DNA of 64,000 nt. It comes from Lachnospiraceae bacterium (GTDB taxonomy: Bacteria > Bacillota_A > Clostridia > Lachnospirales > Lachnospiraceae). Below, in pieces: positions 39,770-48,425 of this stretch. The DNA lies in assembly GCA_009911175.1 (NCBI GenBank), contig QXWX01000010.1, positions 52,318 through 116,317 on the forward strand, written 5' to 3'. Within the stretch, counting starts at the first letter, position 1. Every line of letters begins with the position of its first letter. The translations under genes were made by a program, and so were the position numbers. The notes below the pieces were generated by a model. The model was not told where the DNA came from. It saw only the letters and a list, made by a program, of their open reading frames with translations, and did not search any database.

Positions 39770-40770
39770 AACTGACCGATTATATCACTGACCGTTTTTT
39801 CTCTGTTATACTGTTTTTGGCAGCCGTTATGTTTTCGACGGGGCTTCTTTGGCTAATGGGGCTGCGCTATGAATTTATTATTTATATCGAAATCATATTT
39901 GGGGGTTCTTTTCTTGCGGCGCTGCTATGGGATTACACAAGAAAAAAGAAATATTACTGCGGGTTTATGGCTTTATTTGACGGACTTGACGACAAGACTT
40001 TATTGGCAGAGCTTGCAGAAAAGCCGGGATTTCTTGACGGGAAATTGCTATACCAGATTCTGCACCTGTCTCATAAGTACATGAATGATAAGCTGGCAGA
40101 AGCACAAGCCATGAATCAAGAGTACCGGGAATATATTGAAATGTGGGTACACGAAATAAAAACGCCGATAACCTCTGCCCATTTAATCATTGAGAATAAC
40201 AAGAATATTTCTACAATCCGCATAGATGATGAATTGAATAAAATAGACCATTTTGTAGAACAAGCCCTTTTCTATGCGAGAAGCACAACATTGGAAAAGG
40301 ATTTTAAGATAGAAAAGACAACCTTGAAAACACTGGTACAGGAAGCGTTGAAAAGCGATTCCAAACAGATTATCGAAGCCCGCGGCAAACCTGTATTTGT
40401 CAATTTAGATATTCCGGTATTTGCCGATCGGAAATGGTGTGTATTTATTATAGGGCAGATCATAGCTAATTCTGTTAAATATGCAAAAGAAAATCTGATT
40501 CTCACTTTTGAGGGGATTTCTTTTGATAACGGGTGCAGCCTTTCTATCTCCGATAATGGAATCGGTATAACCGAAGCAGATATTCCAAGGATTTTTGATA
40601 AGGGGTTTACCGGGGAAAACGGGCGTAAATTTGGAAAGTCAACAGGCATTGGGTTATATTTATGCCGGAAATTGTGCCGTAAGATGAATATGGAAATATC
40701 TGCAGCAAGCAGCTCTGAAAATGGGACAACCGTGAAGATCACGTTTCCCAAAGAAAATCTTTATGCATGA
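39766..40770 (+). CDS. bceS: Intramembrane-sensing histidine kinase (BceS-like)
   Basis: 334-residue kinase with two N-terminal membrane helices (about 12-31 and 37-56) and almost no external loop, the intramembrane-sensing type. The phospho-acceptor histidine is 129 in EMWVHEIKTPITSAH. The ATPase domain has the N box (IIGQIIANSVKYA), G1 (SDNGIGI) and G2 (GKSTGIGLYL). Such kinases do not detect the antibiotic directly but through the partner BceAB transporter. ATG overlaps the bceR stop by four bases. Confidence 0.92.
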   Translation: MKLTDYITDRFFSVILFLAAVMFSTGLLWLMGLRYEFIIYIEIIFGGSFLAALLWDYTRKKKYYCGFMALFDGLDDKTLLAELAEKPGFLDGKLLYQILHLSHKYMNDKLAEAQAMNQEYREYIEMWVHEIKTPITSAHLIIENNKNISTIRIDDELNKIDHFVEQALFYARSTTLEKDFKIEKTTLKTLVQEALKSDSKQIIEARGKPVFVNLDIPVFADRKWCVFIIGQIIANSVKYAKENLILTFEGISFDNGCSLSISDNGIGITEADIPRIFDKGFTGENGRKFGKSTGIGLYLCRKLCRKMNMEISAASSSENGTTVKITFPKENLYA

Positions 40771-40840
40771 CAATAGAAGACTCGCGAAGCGTGGATTCCA
40801 GTGTTTGACATAGGAATATCCTGCAAAGCGGGATTGTATG

Positions 40841-40863
40841 AGCAGGCATGAAAAATGCCTGCT
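40841..40863 (+). terminator. Terminator between bceRS and bceAB
   Basis: AGCAGGCAT (40841-40849) and ATGCCTGCT (40855-40863) form a perfect 9-bp stem followed by TCTTTTC. It separates the regulator genes from the transporter genes so that the latter can be induced on their own. Confidence 0.75.
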
Positions 40864-40881
40864 TCTTTTCTCCCCGAAACC

Positions 40882-40906
40882 TTACATTTTGGTAATGTAA
40901 ATGTAA
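40882..40906 (+). promoter_or_regulatory. Candidate BceR binding site upstream of the ABC genes
   Basis: TTACAT (40882-40887) and ATGTAA (40895-40900) form an inverted repeat with a 7-base spacer, and ATGTAA is repeated at 40901-40906. The position about 75-95 bases before the bceA start, after the terminator, suits an activator site of an OmpR-type regulator. Binding is inference. Confidence 0.5.
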
Positions 40907-40977
40907 TCTTATTTAATGGCGCATTTGAATCTCGGAATGTACAATATCAAAAAAAGGAAAACGAAAGGAGCAACATT

Positions 40978-41748
40978 ATGAACACCCCGATTTTAGAGGT
41001 TTCTGATATTCAAAAATATTATGGAAACAAAGGAAACATTACCAAAGCTGTTAATCGTATTTCCCTGTCTGTCCGCAAAGGGGAATTTGTCGGTATTATG
41101 GGTGCGTCCGGCTCTGGTAAGACAACATTGCTTAACTGCATTTCTACAATCGACACAGTAACCAGCGGGAAAATATTAGTGGAGGGAAAAGACATTACTG
41201 CTTTACGCGGAAAGCAGTTGTCGGCTTTTCGGCGCGAAAAGCTGGGCTTTATCTTTCAGGACTTTAATCTGCTAGATACATTGACTGCGTATGAGAATAT
41301 ATCCCTTGCCCTGTCCATTTCCGGCATAAAAGCAAAAGAAATTGATAAAAGGGTACGGGAAATTGCAGGAGCATTGAATATCACGGAAGTCTTGGAAAAA
41401 TACCCCTATCAAATGTCCGGCGGACAGCAGCAGCGCGTAGCCGCCGCCCGTGCAATGGTAACAAATCCGGCTCTTGTTCTGGCGGATGAACCTACAGGCG
41501 CACTGGACTCCCGTTCTTCCCATATGCTTTTGGATATGCTGGAAGAATTGAACCAAAACCTTTCTGCAACAATCCTCATGGTAACCCACGATTCTTTCAC
41601 AGCCAGTTATTGCCGCCGTATTCTTTTTATTAAGGACGGGAAAATTTTCAGCGAAATTCACCGCGGGGCAAAATCACGGAAAGAATTTTTTGAAGAAATC
41701 ATGGAGGTGGTTTCTGTATTGGGAGGTGAAACCAATGACAAGCGTTAA
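40978..41748 (+). CDS. bceA: ABC transporter ATP-binding protein (BceA-like)
   Basis: 256-residue ATPase of the MacB/LolD/BceA branch: Walker A GASGSGKTT (about residues 42-50), Q-loop in FIFQDFNLLDTLTAYENI, signature MSGGQQQRVAAARAM (about 143) and Walker B ALVLADEPTGALDS (about 163-176), switch histidine in VTHDS. ATG at 40978 is preceded by GAAAGGAGCAACATT; the longer upstream frame would cover the promoter. It overlaps the permease gene by 14 bases. Likely confers resistance to bacitracin-like or other peptide antibiotics together with the permease. Confidence 0.94.
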   Translation: MNTPILEVSDIQKYYGNKGNITKAVNRISLSVRKGEFVGIMGASGSGKTTLLNCISTIDTVTSGKILVEGKDITALRGKQLSAFRREKLGFIFQDFNLLDTLTAYENISLALSISGIKAKEIDKRVREIAGALNITEVLEKYPYQMSGGQQQRVAAARAMVTNPALVLADEPTGALDSRSSHMLLDMLEELNQNLSATILMVTHDSFTASYCRRILFIKDGKIFSEIHRGAKSRKEFFEEIMEVVSVLGGETNDKR

Positions 41749-43774
41749 CTCTGTAAATACGGGTAAATTGATTATTCGCAATGTGCGTAAAAATATACAG
41801 GACTATATGATTTACTTCTTGACGCTTACGGTTTCGGTCAGTATGTTTTACGCTTTCAATTCCATTCAGAGCCAGCCGGCATTCCATGATCTTGACGCGA
41901 CAAAGCAATTACTTTCTGACCAATTAGGGATATTGCTTTCTGCATTATCTGTTGTAGTGGCTGTTGTGCTTGCGTTTCTTATCCTGTATGCAAATCAGTT
42001 CCTCTTAAAACGCAGGAAAAAGGAATTAGGGATTTATACATTGTTAGGAATGGAAAAAGGGAAAATATCAAGGATTTTTGCCGGAGAAACCTTATGCGTG
42101 GGTATTCTGTCGCTTGTGTTTGGGCTTATATCAGGGCTGCTTTTGTCACAGGGACTTTCCATATTTTCTTTACGCCTGTTTGCAATAGATATGAGTAAGT
42201 TTCAGATTGTTTTTTCCATAAGTGCGCTGAAAAAGACAATCGGCTGTTTTGTATTGATTTTTCTGATTGTCATGATTTTTAATGTGCGCACGGTTTCTTC
42301 GGTCAAGTTGATTGACCTGTTGACCGCCGGCAGGAAGAATGAAATCATTGCGCTGAGGAACAAAGCCGCCGGGATTTCTTTAGCCGCGCTTTCTATCCTG
42401 TGTATTGTTTCTTCCGGCGTGATTATTCAGCGCTACGGTATACTTCCCAGCCGTGAAAACTCGTGGTTTCAGATTGCAGCAGTTTTGTTAGCTGCAGGGA
42501 CGGCGCTTTTCTTCTTTTCTGTATCTGCAGTATTGCTTACAGCGGTACAGGCAAATAGAAAAATTTATCTGAAAGGGCTGAATGCCTTTTTAAGCCGGCA
42601 GATCGGAAGCAAGGTGCAGACGGATTTTATGACTATGAGCGTAGTATGCGTTTTGCTTACCATATCCATTTGCGGTATATCCGTGGGGATCAGTTCTGCT
42701 TTAACCATGAATGAAACGTCCAAGGCTGCGCTTCCTTATGATCTGAATGTTGTAGCGGATATGGATATAGCGGGAGAAACAGACATTGCGGCATATCTGA
42801 AATCAAGGGACGTGGATCTGGGGAACTATGCAGACAGCATAGCACAGATCAGCCTTTATGAAGCAGAAATAACCTATGGAGATTTGTTTGAGGGACAGGA
42901 CTTAAACTTATGGCACATTGACAGCGCTATTCCCGAAGTGGGCGTCAGTGTCGTTCCCATTTCAGACTTTAACCGTGCATTAGCGGTGCAGGGGAAAGCG
43001 CCCATAAATCTTGCTGAGCATGAATTTCTTTTGAACTGTAATTACAAAGGTACTTTGCAATATATGGAATCGTTTTTGCAGTCCTGTACGGAAATAGACT
43101 TGAATGGGACGACTTTACAGCCGGGCAGGAAGAAGCCGCTGGGTGAAACTGTTTTAATGACTTCAGTAGGAAATAACGACAGGGGGACTTTGATTGTTCC
43201 CGATCGTATCGCTGCGTCTTTAGCAAAAGACATGAATATTTTGTTAGTGCAGTATAAACCTGGCACAAATACGGATGAAATATTGCAGAAAATGATACCG
43301 ATCGGGCTGGAATGGAAAACAGAGGGGTATCGGTATACTGAAAAAGTCATGTTGAGCAGTATGTACTACGGTTCCTGCGCGCTGCTGGTATTCTTATGCT
43401 GCTATATCGGGCTGGTGTTTCTGCTGATATGCGCCGCGCTGCTGTCCCTAAAACAGTTGACGGAAACCGCAGATAATATTTACCGATACGGGTTATTACA
43501 AAAGCTGGGAACAGACAGCAGGCTGCTTTTCGGAGCTTTATTCAGGCAGACGGCAATATTTTTTGTTGTACCGCTTTTACCTGCAGGAATTTTTTCGGCA
43601 TTTGGAATCGGAAAAATCACAGCGATTGCAGAAGAATTTCTAAATATGCACATATCTGCAAATATCGGCGTTACTGTTTTGATGTTCTTGATTGTGTACG
43701 GTGGATATTTCATTGCCACTTACCTGTCATGTAAACATATGGTTATGGAAAAACAAATTTTTTTCTGCAATTAG
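41735..43774 (+). CDS. bceB: FtsX-like ABC permease (BceB-like)
   Basis: 679-residue permease with the BceB topology: about ten membrane helices and one large extracellular domain (about residues 330-545) between helices 7 and 8. The N-terminal region (NTGKLIIRNVRKNIQDYMIYFLTLTVSVSMFYAFNSI) is typical. ATG at 41735 follows GGGAGGTGAAACC; the frame open from 41690 lies within bceA. The 3' end overlaps the convergent znuB stop by three bases (43772-43773 shared), so there is no terminator between. Last gene of the A+T-rich island. Confidence 0.93.
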   Translation: MTSVNSVNTGKLIIRNVRKNIQDYMIYFLTLTVSVSMFYAFNSIQSQPAFHDLDATKQLLSDQLGILLSALSVVVAVVLAFLILYANQFLLKRRKKELGIYTLLGMEKGKISRIFAGETLCVGILSLVFGLISGLLLSQGLSIFSLRLFAIDMSKFQIVFSISALKKTIGCFVLIFLIVMIFNVRTVSSVKLIDLLTAGRKNEIIALRNKAAGISLAALSILCIVSSGVIIQRYGILPSRENSWFQIAAVLLAAGTALFFFSVSAVLLTAVQANRKIYLKGLNAFLSRQIGSKVQTDFMTMSVVCVLLTISICGISVGISSALTMNETSKAALPYDLNVVADMDIAGETDIAAYLKSRDVDLGNYADSIAQISLYEAEITYGDLFEGQDLNLWHIDSAIPEVGVSVVPISDFNRALAVQGKAPINLAEHEFLLNCNYKGTLQYMESFLQSCTEIDLNGTTLQPGRKKPLGETVLMTSVGNNDRGTLIVPDRIAASLAKDMNILLVQYKPGTNTDEILQKMIPIGLEWKTEGYRYTEKVMLSSMYYGSCALLVFLCCYIGLVFLLICAALLSLKQLTETADNIYRYGLLQKLGTDSRLLFGALFRQTAIFFVVPLLPAGIFSAFGIGKITAIAEEFLNMHISANIGVTVLMFLIVYGGYFIATYLSCKHMVMEKQIFFCN

Positions 43775-44613
43775 AAACAGGACTGCCTGAAAGCACTCCG
43801 GTTTTTCACTGCCCCGGCTATGGCATATCCCCCCAGCATCAGAAGGTTTGCAATCACCACGCTGGCGCCGGCAGGCGCGGCAAAAAAGTAGGACACGGTG
43901 ATCCCAATGCAAAAGCAGACCACCGACACAACGGCGGAACTGACCGTCACGGAGCAAAACGTTGTGCACACCCGCATGGAGGTCAGGGCCGGGAAGATGA
44001 TCAGGCTGGAGATCAGCAAGGTTCCCATCATCCGCATGCCCAGCACGATGGTCACCGCAGTCAGCACCGCGATCAGGGTATTGTACAGCCCCGCCCTGAC
44101 TCCGGTGGCCTGGGCAAAGGTCTCATCAAAGGTGACGGCAAAGATCTTGTGATAGAAGAATACATACAGGATGAGGACGGCCAGGGAGAGCAGCACGCTC
44201 ATTTTCACATCCTGGCTGCTCATGGCCAGGATACTTCCAAACATATAGTTATACACGTCCGTATTCATTCCGGTAGTCATGGAGATGACCATGATTCCCA
44301 CGGCCAGCGCACTGGTGGAAATCAGGGCGATGGCCGCATCCCCTTTGATCTTACTGTTTGCGCTGACCCGCAGAAGCAATACCGCCGCCGTGACCACCAC
44401 CGGGATGGCCACCGTCAGCGGCGCGGCATTCAGCGCGGCGGCAACTGCCAGAGCGCCGAACCCCACATGGGAAAGCCCGTCCCCGATCATGGAATACCGT
44501 TTGAGCACCAGGCTGACCCCAAGCAGCGCGCTGCACAAAGACACCAGGATTCCCACCACAAAGGCCCGTACCATAAATGGATAGGAAAGCATTTCAAACA
44601 CCGTATCAATCAA
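43771..44613 (-). CDS. znuB: Metal (zinc/manganese) ABC transporter permease
   Basis: 280-residue ABC-3 family permease with about eight membrane helices and the family block RYSMIGDGLSHVGFGALAVA near residue 40 and GTLLISSLIIFPALTSMRV near 195. Start is TTG at 44613, preceded by AGAGGT and overlapping the ATPase gene by eight bases. With the ATPase and the lipoprotein it forms a high-affinity uptake system; zinc is the most likely substrate, manganese is possible. Last gene of a long minus-strand run that includes thyA and folA. Confidence 0.9.
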   Translation of the reverse strand: MIDTVFEMLSYPFMVRAFVVGILVSLCSALLGVSLVLKRYSMIGDGLSHVGFGALAVAAALNAAPLTVAIPVVVTAAVLLLRVSANSKIKGDAAIALISTSALAVGIMVISMTTGMNTDVYNYMFGSILAMSSQDVKMSVLLSLAVLILYVFFYHKIFAVTFDETFAQATGVRAGLYNTLIAVLTAVTIVLGMRMMGTLLISSLIIFPALTSMRVCTTFCSVTVSSAVVSVVCFCIGITVSYFFAAPAGASVVIANLLMLGGYAIAGAVKNRSAFRQSCF

Positions 44614-45424
44614 AACCTGTACCTCTCTTTTCAGAAGTTTCTGTATACGCAGGCATCCCGCCGCCTGCTATTTCTGTATTTCCCGCAGGCTCCTGACTCC
44701 CTCCGGCCATTTCTCCGGGCGCTTTCGTACGCTCCAGAAACATCCGGCCCACCAGGCTTTCCCTGTACTCTTCCGCTTTTCCGTAAAAAAGCGCGGTTTC
44801 CTGCAGATGGAGGATGTGGGAGGCGTCCCGCACGGCGCTCTCGATGTCATGGGATACCATCACCACCGCGATCCCGGACCTTTGGTTTACTTCCTTGATG
44901 AGCTGGTAAAACTCTGCTGTCACAAGGGGATCCAGCCCCGTCACCGGCTCGTCCAGAAGCAGCATCTTTTTCGTCGCGCAAAGCGCCCGGGCTAAGAGAA
45001 CCCGCTGCTTCTGCCCTCCGGACAGATCCCTGAAACAGCTCCGTCTCAGCCCTTCGATCCCCAGAAGCCCCATCATGGCCTTTGCCTGTTCCCTGTCCCT
45101 TGAGGTGTAAAAAGGCTTCATCCCCCGGCTGTTCAGACGCCCCGAGAGAACCACCTCCTGGACGCTGGCCGGAAAATCCTTCTGAACGTCCGTCTGCTGG
45201 GGCAGATAACCGATCTCCTTTTGCTTTAACCCGTCCCCCAGCACGATCCGCCCCTTCAAGGGGGCTTTCAGTCCGAGAAGGCTTTTCACCAGGGTACTCT
45301 TGCCGGAACCGTTTTCTCCCACAATACAGAGGTAATCTCCGGGATGGATCTGAAACGACAGATCCCGGACCACTACCTGTCCCTCATATGCGATTGTAAG
45401 CTCCTCACACTGTACCAGTGCCAT
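44606..45424 (-). CDS. znuC: Metal ABC transporter ATP-binding protein
   Basis: 272-residue ATPase: Walker A GENGSGKST (about residues 37-45), Q-loop in GYLPQQTDVQKDFPASVQEVV, signature LSGGQKQRVLLARAL (about 137) and Walker B KMLLLDEPVTGLDP (about 157-170). The Q-loop plus PASVxEVV is typical of ZnuC/AdcC/MntB proteins. C-terminal tail of about 50 residues is rich in small and charged residues. Followed by the permease, preceded by a 74-base spacer and the binding protein. Confidence 0.92.
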   Translation of the reverse strand: MALVQCEELTIAYEGQVVVRDLSFQIHPGDYLCIVGENGSGKSTLVKSLLGLKAPLKGRIVLGDGLKQKEIGYLPQQTDVQKDFPASVQEVVLSGRLNSRGMKPFYTSRDREQAKAMMGLLGIEGLRRSCFRDLSGGQKQRVLLARALCATKKMLLLDEPVTGLDPLVTAEFYQLIKEVNQRSGIAVVMVSHDIESAVRDASHILHLQETALFYGKAEEYRESLVGRMFLERTKAPGEMAGGSQEPAGNTEIAGGGMPAYTETSEKRGTGFD

Positions 45425-45498
45425 AATCCGTCCATCCTCCCTGACCCGATTCTCTCTTTATTTTCCCTCACCGGCGCTTCTCTTGTCAATTTCTCTTG

Positions 45499-46536
45499 TC
45501 ATTGTCCCAGCGCCGCCTGCAGGGTTTCCGCATTTTTCCGCATCATGGAGAGATAACTCTCCCCGGCTTCAAACTGCTCTGCAGTCAGGTTGTGGCAGCT
45601 ATAGAGCACCCGGACCTCTGCCCCGGAAGCCTCGGCCACCGCTTGGGCGATCTGTTCAGAGCTCAGCTCCATTTTCAGGATCACGGGGATCTGCTCCTCC
45701 CTTGCCTTTCGGATCAGAAACGCCATCATCGCCGCGCTTGGCTCCGTATCCGATGCGCACCCGGGAAATGCCGCGTAATATTGCAGACCGTACTCCTGTG
45801 CAAGATAGCGGAAGGGAAACCGGTCTCCGAACAGCAGCAGATCCTGTCCCCTGGCCGCAGCCTTTTGTGTGATTTCCCGGAACTGGCGATCCAGCGCTGT
45901 AAGCTCTTCCAGATAGGCGTCCAGATTGGCCTTATATTCTTCTTGGCCATCCGGATCCAACGCAGAAAGCTCCTCTGTGATCCGCTTCGTGATCTCCATG
46001 GCATTTTTCGGGGAGGTCCAGACATGCTCGTCGTTTTCCTCCTCTTCTTCCTCTGACCCCGGGCATAGCTGCCCCTTATGCCGCATCCCTTCCACATGCT
46101 CTTCCTTTAGAAGCGCTGTGCAGTCCACCAGGCGGAGCCTTCGCACCTGCTTCATCTCCGGGGCATCCAGGATGTCTTCCACCCACGCATCGTTTTCCCC
46201 GCCCACGTAGATGAACAGATCCGCATTCTGGATGGCAATGATATCCCGGGGCGTGGGCTCGTAGGAATGGGTCTCCTCCCCCGGTTTCAGCAGCATCTGA
46301 AGGGAAACCCGTTCCCCGGCGATCTGCCGTACAAAATCATACTGTGGAAAGATGGTCGTGACGATCTTAAGAGCAGAACCATCCCCGCCCTTGGAATCTG
46401 TTTCCCGAACAGGCCCGGACAAAACACCGCCTCCGCCCGTACAGCCGGACAGAAGCAGGGCCGCTGCCAGCAACACTGCCATGGAACGTCTATACCAGGT
46501 TTTCCGTTTTTTCTCCGCTGCCAGATCATGCATCAT
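45499..46536 (-). CDS. znuA: Metal-binding lipoprotein (ZnuA/AdcA-like)
   Basis: About 345 residues: lipoprotein signal with lipobox LLSGC (cysteine about 34), then a cluster A-I binding protein with the expected ligands KIVTTIFPQYDFVRQIAG, GEETHSYEPTPRD (His ligand), GGENDAWVEDIL, and after the acidic loop EEEEEENDEHVWTSPKNAM (second His). The acidic, glutamate-rich loop before HVWTSP is characteristic of zinc-specific members. Start between 46545 and 46533 is ambiguous (GTG, GTG, ATG, ATG); the ATG at 46536 is given. It begins only 17 bases after folA, so it is probably co-transcribed with it. Confidence 0.9.
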   Translation of the reverse strand: MMHDLAAEKKRKTWYRRSMAVLLAAALLLSGCTGGGGVLSGPVRETDSKGGDGSALKIVTTIFPQYDFVRQIAGERVSLQMLLKPGEETHSYEPTPRDIIAIQNADLFIYVGGENDAWVEDILDAPEMKQVRRLRLVDCTALLKEEHVEGMRHKGQLCPGSEEEEEENDEHVWTSPKNAMEITKRITEELSALDPDGQEEYKANLDAYLEELTALDRQFREITQKAAARGQDLLLFGDRFPFRYLAQEYGLQYYAAFPGCASDTEPSAAMMAFLIRKAREEQIPVILKMELSSEQIAQAVAEASGAEVRVLYSCHNLTAEQFEAGESYLSMMRKNAETLQAALGQ

Positions 46537-46553
46537 ACTCACCACTGTTCGTT

Positions 46554-47063
46554 TTACTCAAAGCTTATTACGCCGCTTTTGCGCTCATATTTTGTAAATA
46601 CAAATTTCAGGTCAAAGCTTGTCTGCTCCTCGCCGGCCTCTGTCATCTCCCATTCCGGCATCTCATCCAGATTGGGGAAATGGGTGTCCGCATCGTAGGC
46701 GTGGTCGATCTTTGTGACATATGCCGTATTACAATAAGGCAAAAACTGCCGGTAAATGCTTTCCCCGCCGATGATGAAGATCTCCTCGGAAGCATAGCCT
46801 TTCAGATGCTCCAAAAGCTCCTCTGTGGTATGCATGACCAACGCCCCTTTTACCTGATAATTTTTGTCTCTGCTGAGCACGATATTCGTCCGCTGTTTCA
46901 GGGGGAGGCCGTTTGGAAAGCTTTCCAGAGTCTTCCGGCCCATCACCACCACATGTCCGGTTGTTTTTTCCCGAAAAAACCGCATATCCGCCGGAATGCT
47001 CCACATCATCTTATTATTCTTCCCAATCGCCCAGTTTTTATCTACCGCAACAATGATATTCAT
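46554..47063 (-). CDS. folA: Dihydrofolate reductase
   Basis: 169-residue DHFR: MNIIVAVDKNWAIGKNNKMMWSIPADMRFFREKTTGHVVVMGRKTLESFPNGLPLKQRTNIVLSRD, with the catalytic acid in WSIPADMRFF (Asp-26 or so), NADPH-binding GRKTLES and IIGGESIYRQFLPYCNTAYVTKI. Reduces dihydrofolate to tetrahydrofolate, regenerating the cofactor consumed by the ThyA reaction just upstream. Forty-three bases after thyA, 17 before znuA. Confidence 0.96.
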   Translation of the reverse strand: MNIIVAVDKNWAIGKNNKMMWSIPADMRFFREKTTGHVVVMGRKTLESFPNGLPLKQRTNIVLSRDKNYQVKGALVMHTTEELLEHLKGYASEEIFIIGGESIYRQFLPYCNTAYVTKIDHAYDADTHFPNLDEMPEWEMTEAGEEQTSFDLKFVFTKYERKSGVISFE

Positions 47064-47106
47064 TCTGTGTTTCCTCCTTCAATGCTTCGCATTTTGCCTT
47101 CCTCCT

Positions 47107-47955
47107 CTAAACAGCAACCGGTATATTTTTGATTTGGGGGTGGGTTTCGTAGTGATCCAGGCGCACATCCTCCGGGGTGAACCGGTAAAAATCCGTCACC
47201 TCCGGATTCAGCCAGAATTTTGGCGCGGGAAGCGGTTCCCGGGAGATCAGCTCCTCCACCAGTGGGATATGGCGGTCGTAAATGTGGGCGTCCGCGATCA
47301 CATGCACCAGCTCCCCGGCCTGCATACCGCAGACCTGGGCCAGCATGTGCAGCAGTACCGCGTACTGGCATACATTCCAGTTGTTGGCCGTCAGCACATC
47401 CTGGGAGCGCTGGTTCAAAATCCCGTTTAAGGTCAGATCCTCACTGTCCCTGTTTTTTGTCACGTTAAACGTCATACTGTAGGCGCAGGGGTACAGGTTC
47501 ATCTCATGGAGGTCCTGGTGCACATAGATATTCGTCATGATCCTCCGGCTGTAAGGGTTGTGCTTCAAGTCATAGATCACCCGGTCCACCTGGTCCATCA
47601 TGCCCTCTTTGTATTGGTGCTTCACCTGCATCTGGTATCCGTAGGCTTTTCCGATGGAACCGTCGGCATCCGCCCAGCTGTCCCAGATGTGGCTGTTCAG
47701 GTCGTGGATATTGCTGGACTTCTTCTGCCAGATCCACAGCATTTCATCGGTACAGCTTTTGATCCCGGTGCGCCGAAGCGTCAATGCCGGAAATTCCCTG
47801 GACAGGTCGTAACGGTTTACCACCCCGAACCGCTTCACCGTATAGGCGGAGGTTCCGTCCTCCCACACCGGACGTACCTTCTCCCCTTCCGTGCTGGTGC
47901 CGTTGTCGATGATATCCCTGCACATGTCTATAAATACTTTATCTGCGTAGCTCAT
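47107..47955 (-). CDS. thyA: Thymidylate synthase (ThyA type)
   Basis: 282-residue classical thymidylate synthase converting dUMP and methylene-THF to dTMP and dihydrofolate. The catalytic cysteine is in LNLYPCAYSMTFNV (about residue 162) and the folate/dUMP site in LNQRSQDVLTANNWNVCQYAVLLHML. ATG at 47955 is preceded by GAAGGAGGAAATCACA; the six-codon longer frame from 47973 would cover this site. It follows the marR gene with a 14-base gap and is followed by folA, the usual functional pair. Confidence 0.95.
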   Translation of the reverse strand: MSYADKVFIDMCRDIIDNGTSTEGEKVRPVWEDGTSAYTVKRFGVVNRYDLSREFPALTLRRTGIKSCTDEMLWIWQKKSSNIHDLNSHIWDSWADADGSIGKAYGYQMQVKHQYKEGMMDQVDRVIYDLKHNPYSRRIMTNIYVHQDLHEMNLYPCAYSMTFNVTKNRDSEDLTLNGILNQRSQDVLTANNWNVCQYAVLLHMLAQVCGMQAGELVHVIADAHIYDRHIPLVEELISREPLPAPKFWLNPEVTDFYRFTPEDVRLDHYETHPQIKNIPVAV

Positions 47956-47969
47956 TGTGATTTCCTCCT

Positions 47970-48404
47970 TCACGGGTCTGCAATGTTGTACAGCATTTTC
48001 TCAAGCGCCCGGGTCACTGCCGCGACCTCCTTCTTCGTCATCCCCATGGTCAGCCGCTTATCCAGCTTTTTCCGGTCTGTTTCCATCCGCTTCTGGATAT
48101 CGTACGCTTTTTCCGTCAGATAGATATTTTTCCTCCGCTTATCCTCTTCGTTGGGTACGCAGAGGATGTAGCCCTTTTCGTCCAGACGCTTTAAGATCCC
48201 GGTCACCGTCGGATTTTTCAGGTTCAGGTTCCGCTCCACGTCCCGCTGGTTCACCGCTTCCTTATTGGAATGGAACAGATAGTCCAGCACCGCGCACTGG
48301 GAGGAAGTGACGCCGATCGTCCGAAGCCTCCCGTTGAGCTCCTTTTCAAATACATTATTGATCTGCTTCACAAGAAATCCTATCGGCTGTTTTCGGCTCT
48401 CCAT
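47970..48404 (-). CDS. MarR family transcriptional regulator
   Basis: 144-residue winged-helix regulator with the DNA-binding part VNQRDVERNLNLKNPTVTGILKRLDEKGYILCVPNEEDKRRKNIYLTEKAYDI (about 52-105) and helical ends. Transcribed from the same strand as, and just ahead of, thyA-folA-znuACB, and 21 bases behind the CDF exporter. It does not show the histidine-rich zinc sites of AdcR, so zinc sensing cannot be claimed although it stands between zinc uptake and a cation exporter. No palindromic operator was found in the short spacers around it. Confidence 0.87.
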   Translation of the reverse strand: MESRKQPIGFLVKQINNVFEKELNGRLRTIGVTSSQCAVLDYLFHSNKEAVNQRDVERNLNLKNPTVTGILKRLDEKGYILCVPNEEDKRRKNIYLTEKAYDIQKRMETDRKKLDKRLTMGMTKKEVAAVTRALEKMLYNIADP

Positions 48405-48425
48405 ATGCCTCCTCCTTTGTACTTC

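Noticed and set aside
47970..48404. AdcR-type zinc-sensing MarR
   Set aside because: Location beside znu genes is suggestive, but the histidine and cysteine zinc ligands of AdcR are not apparent.
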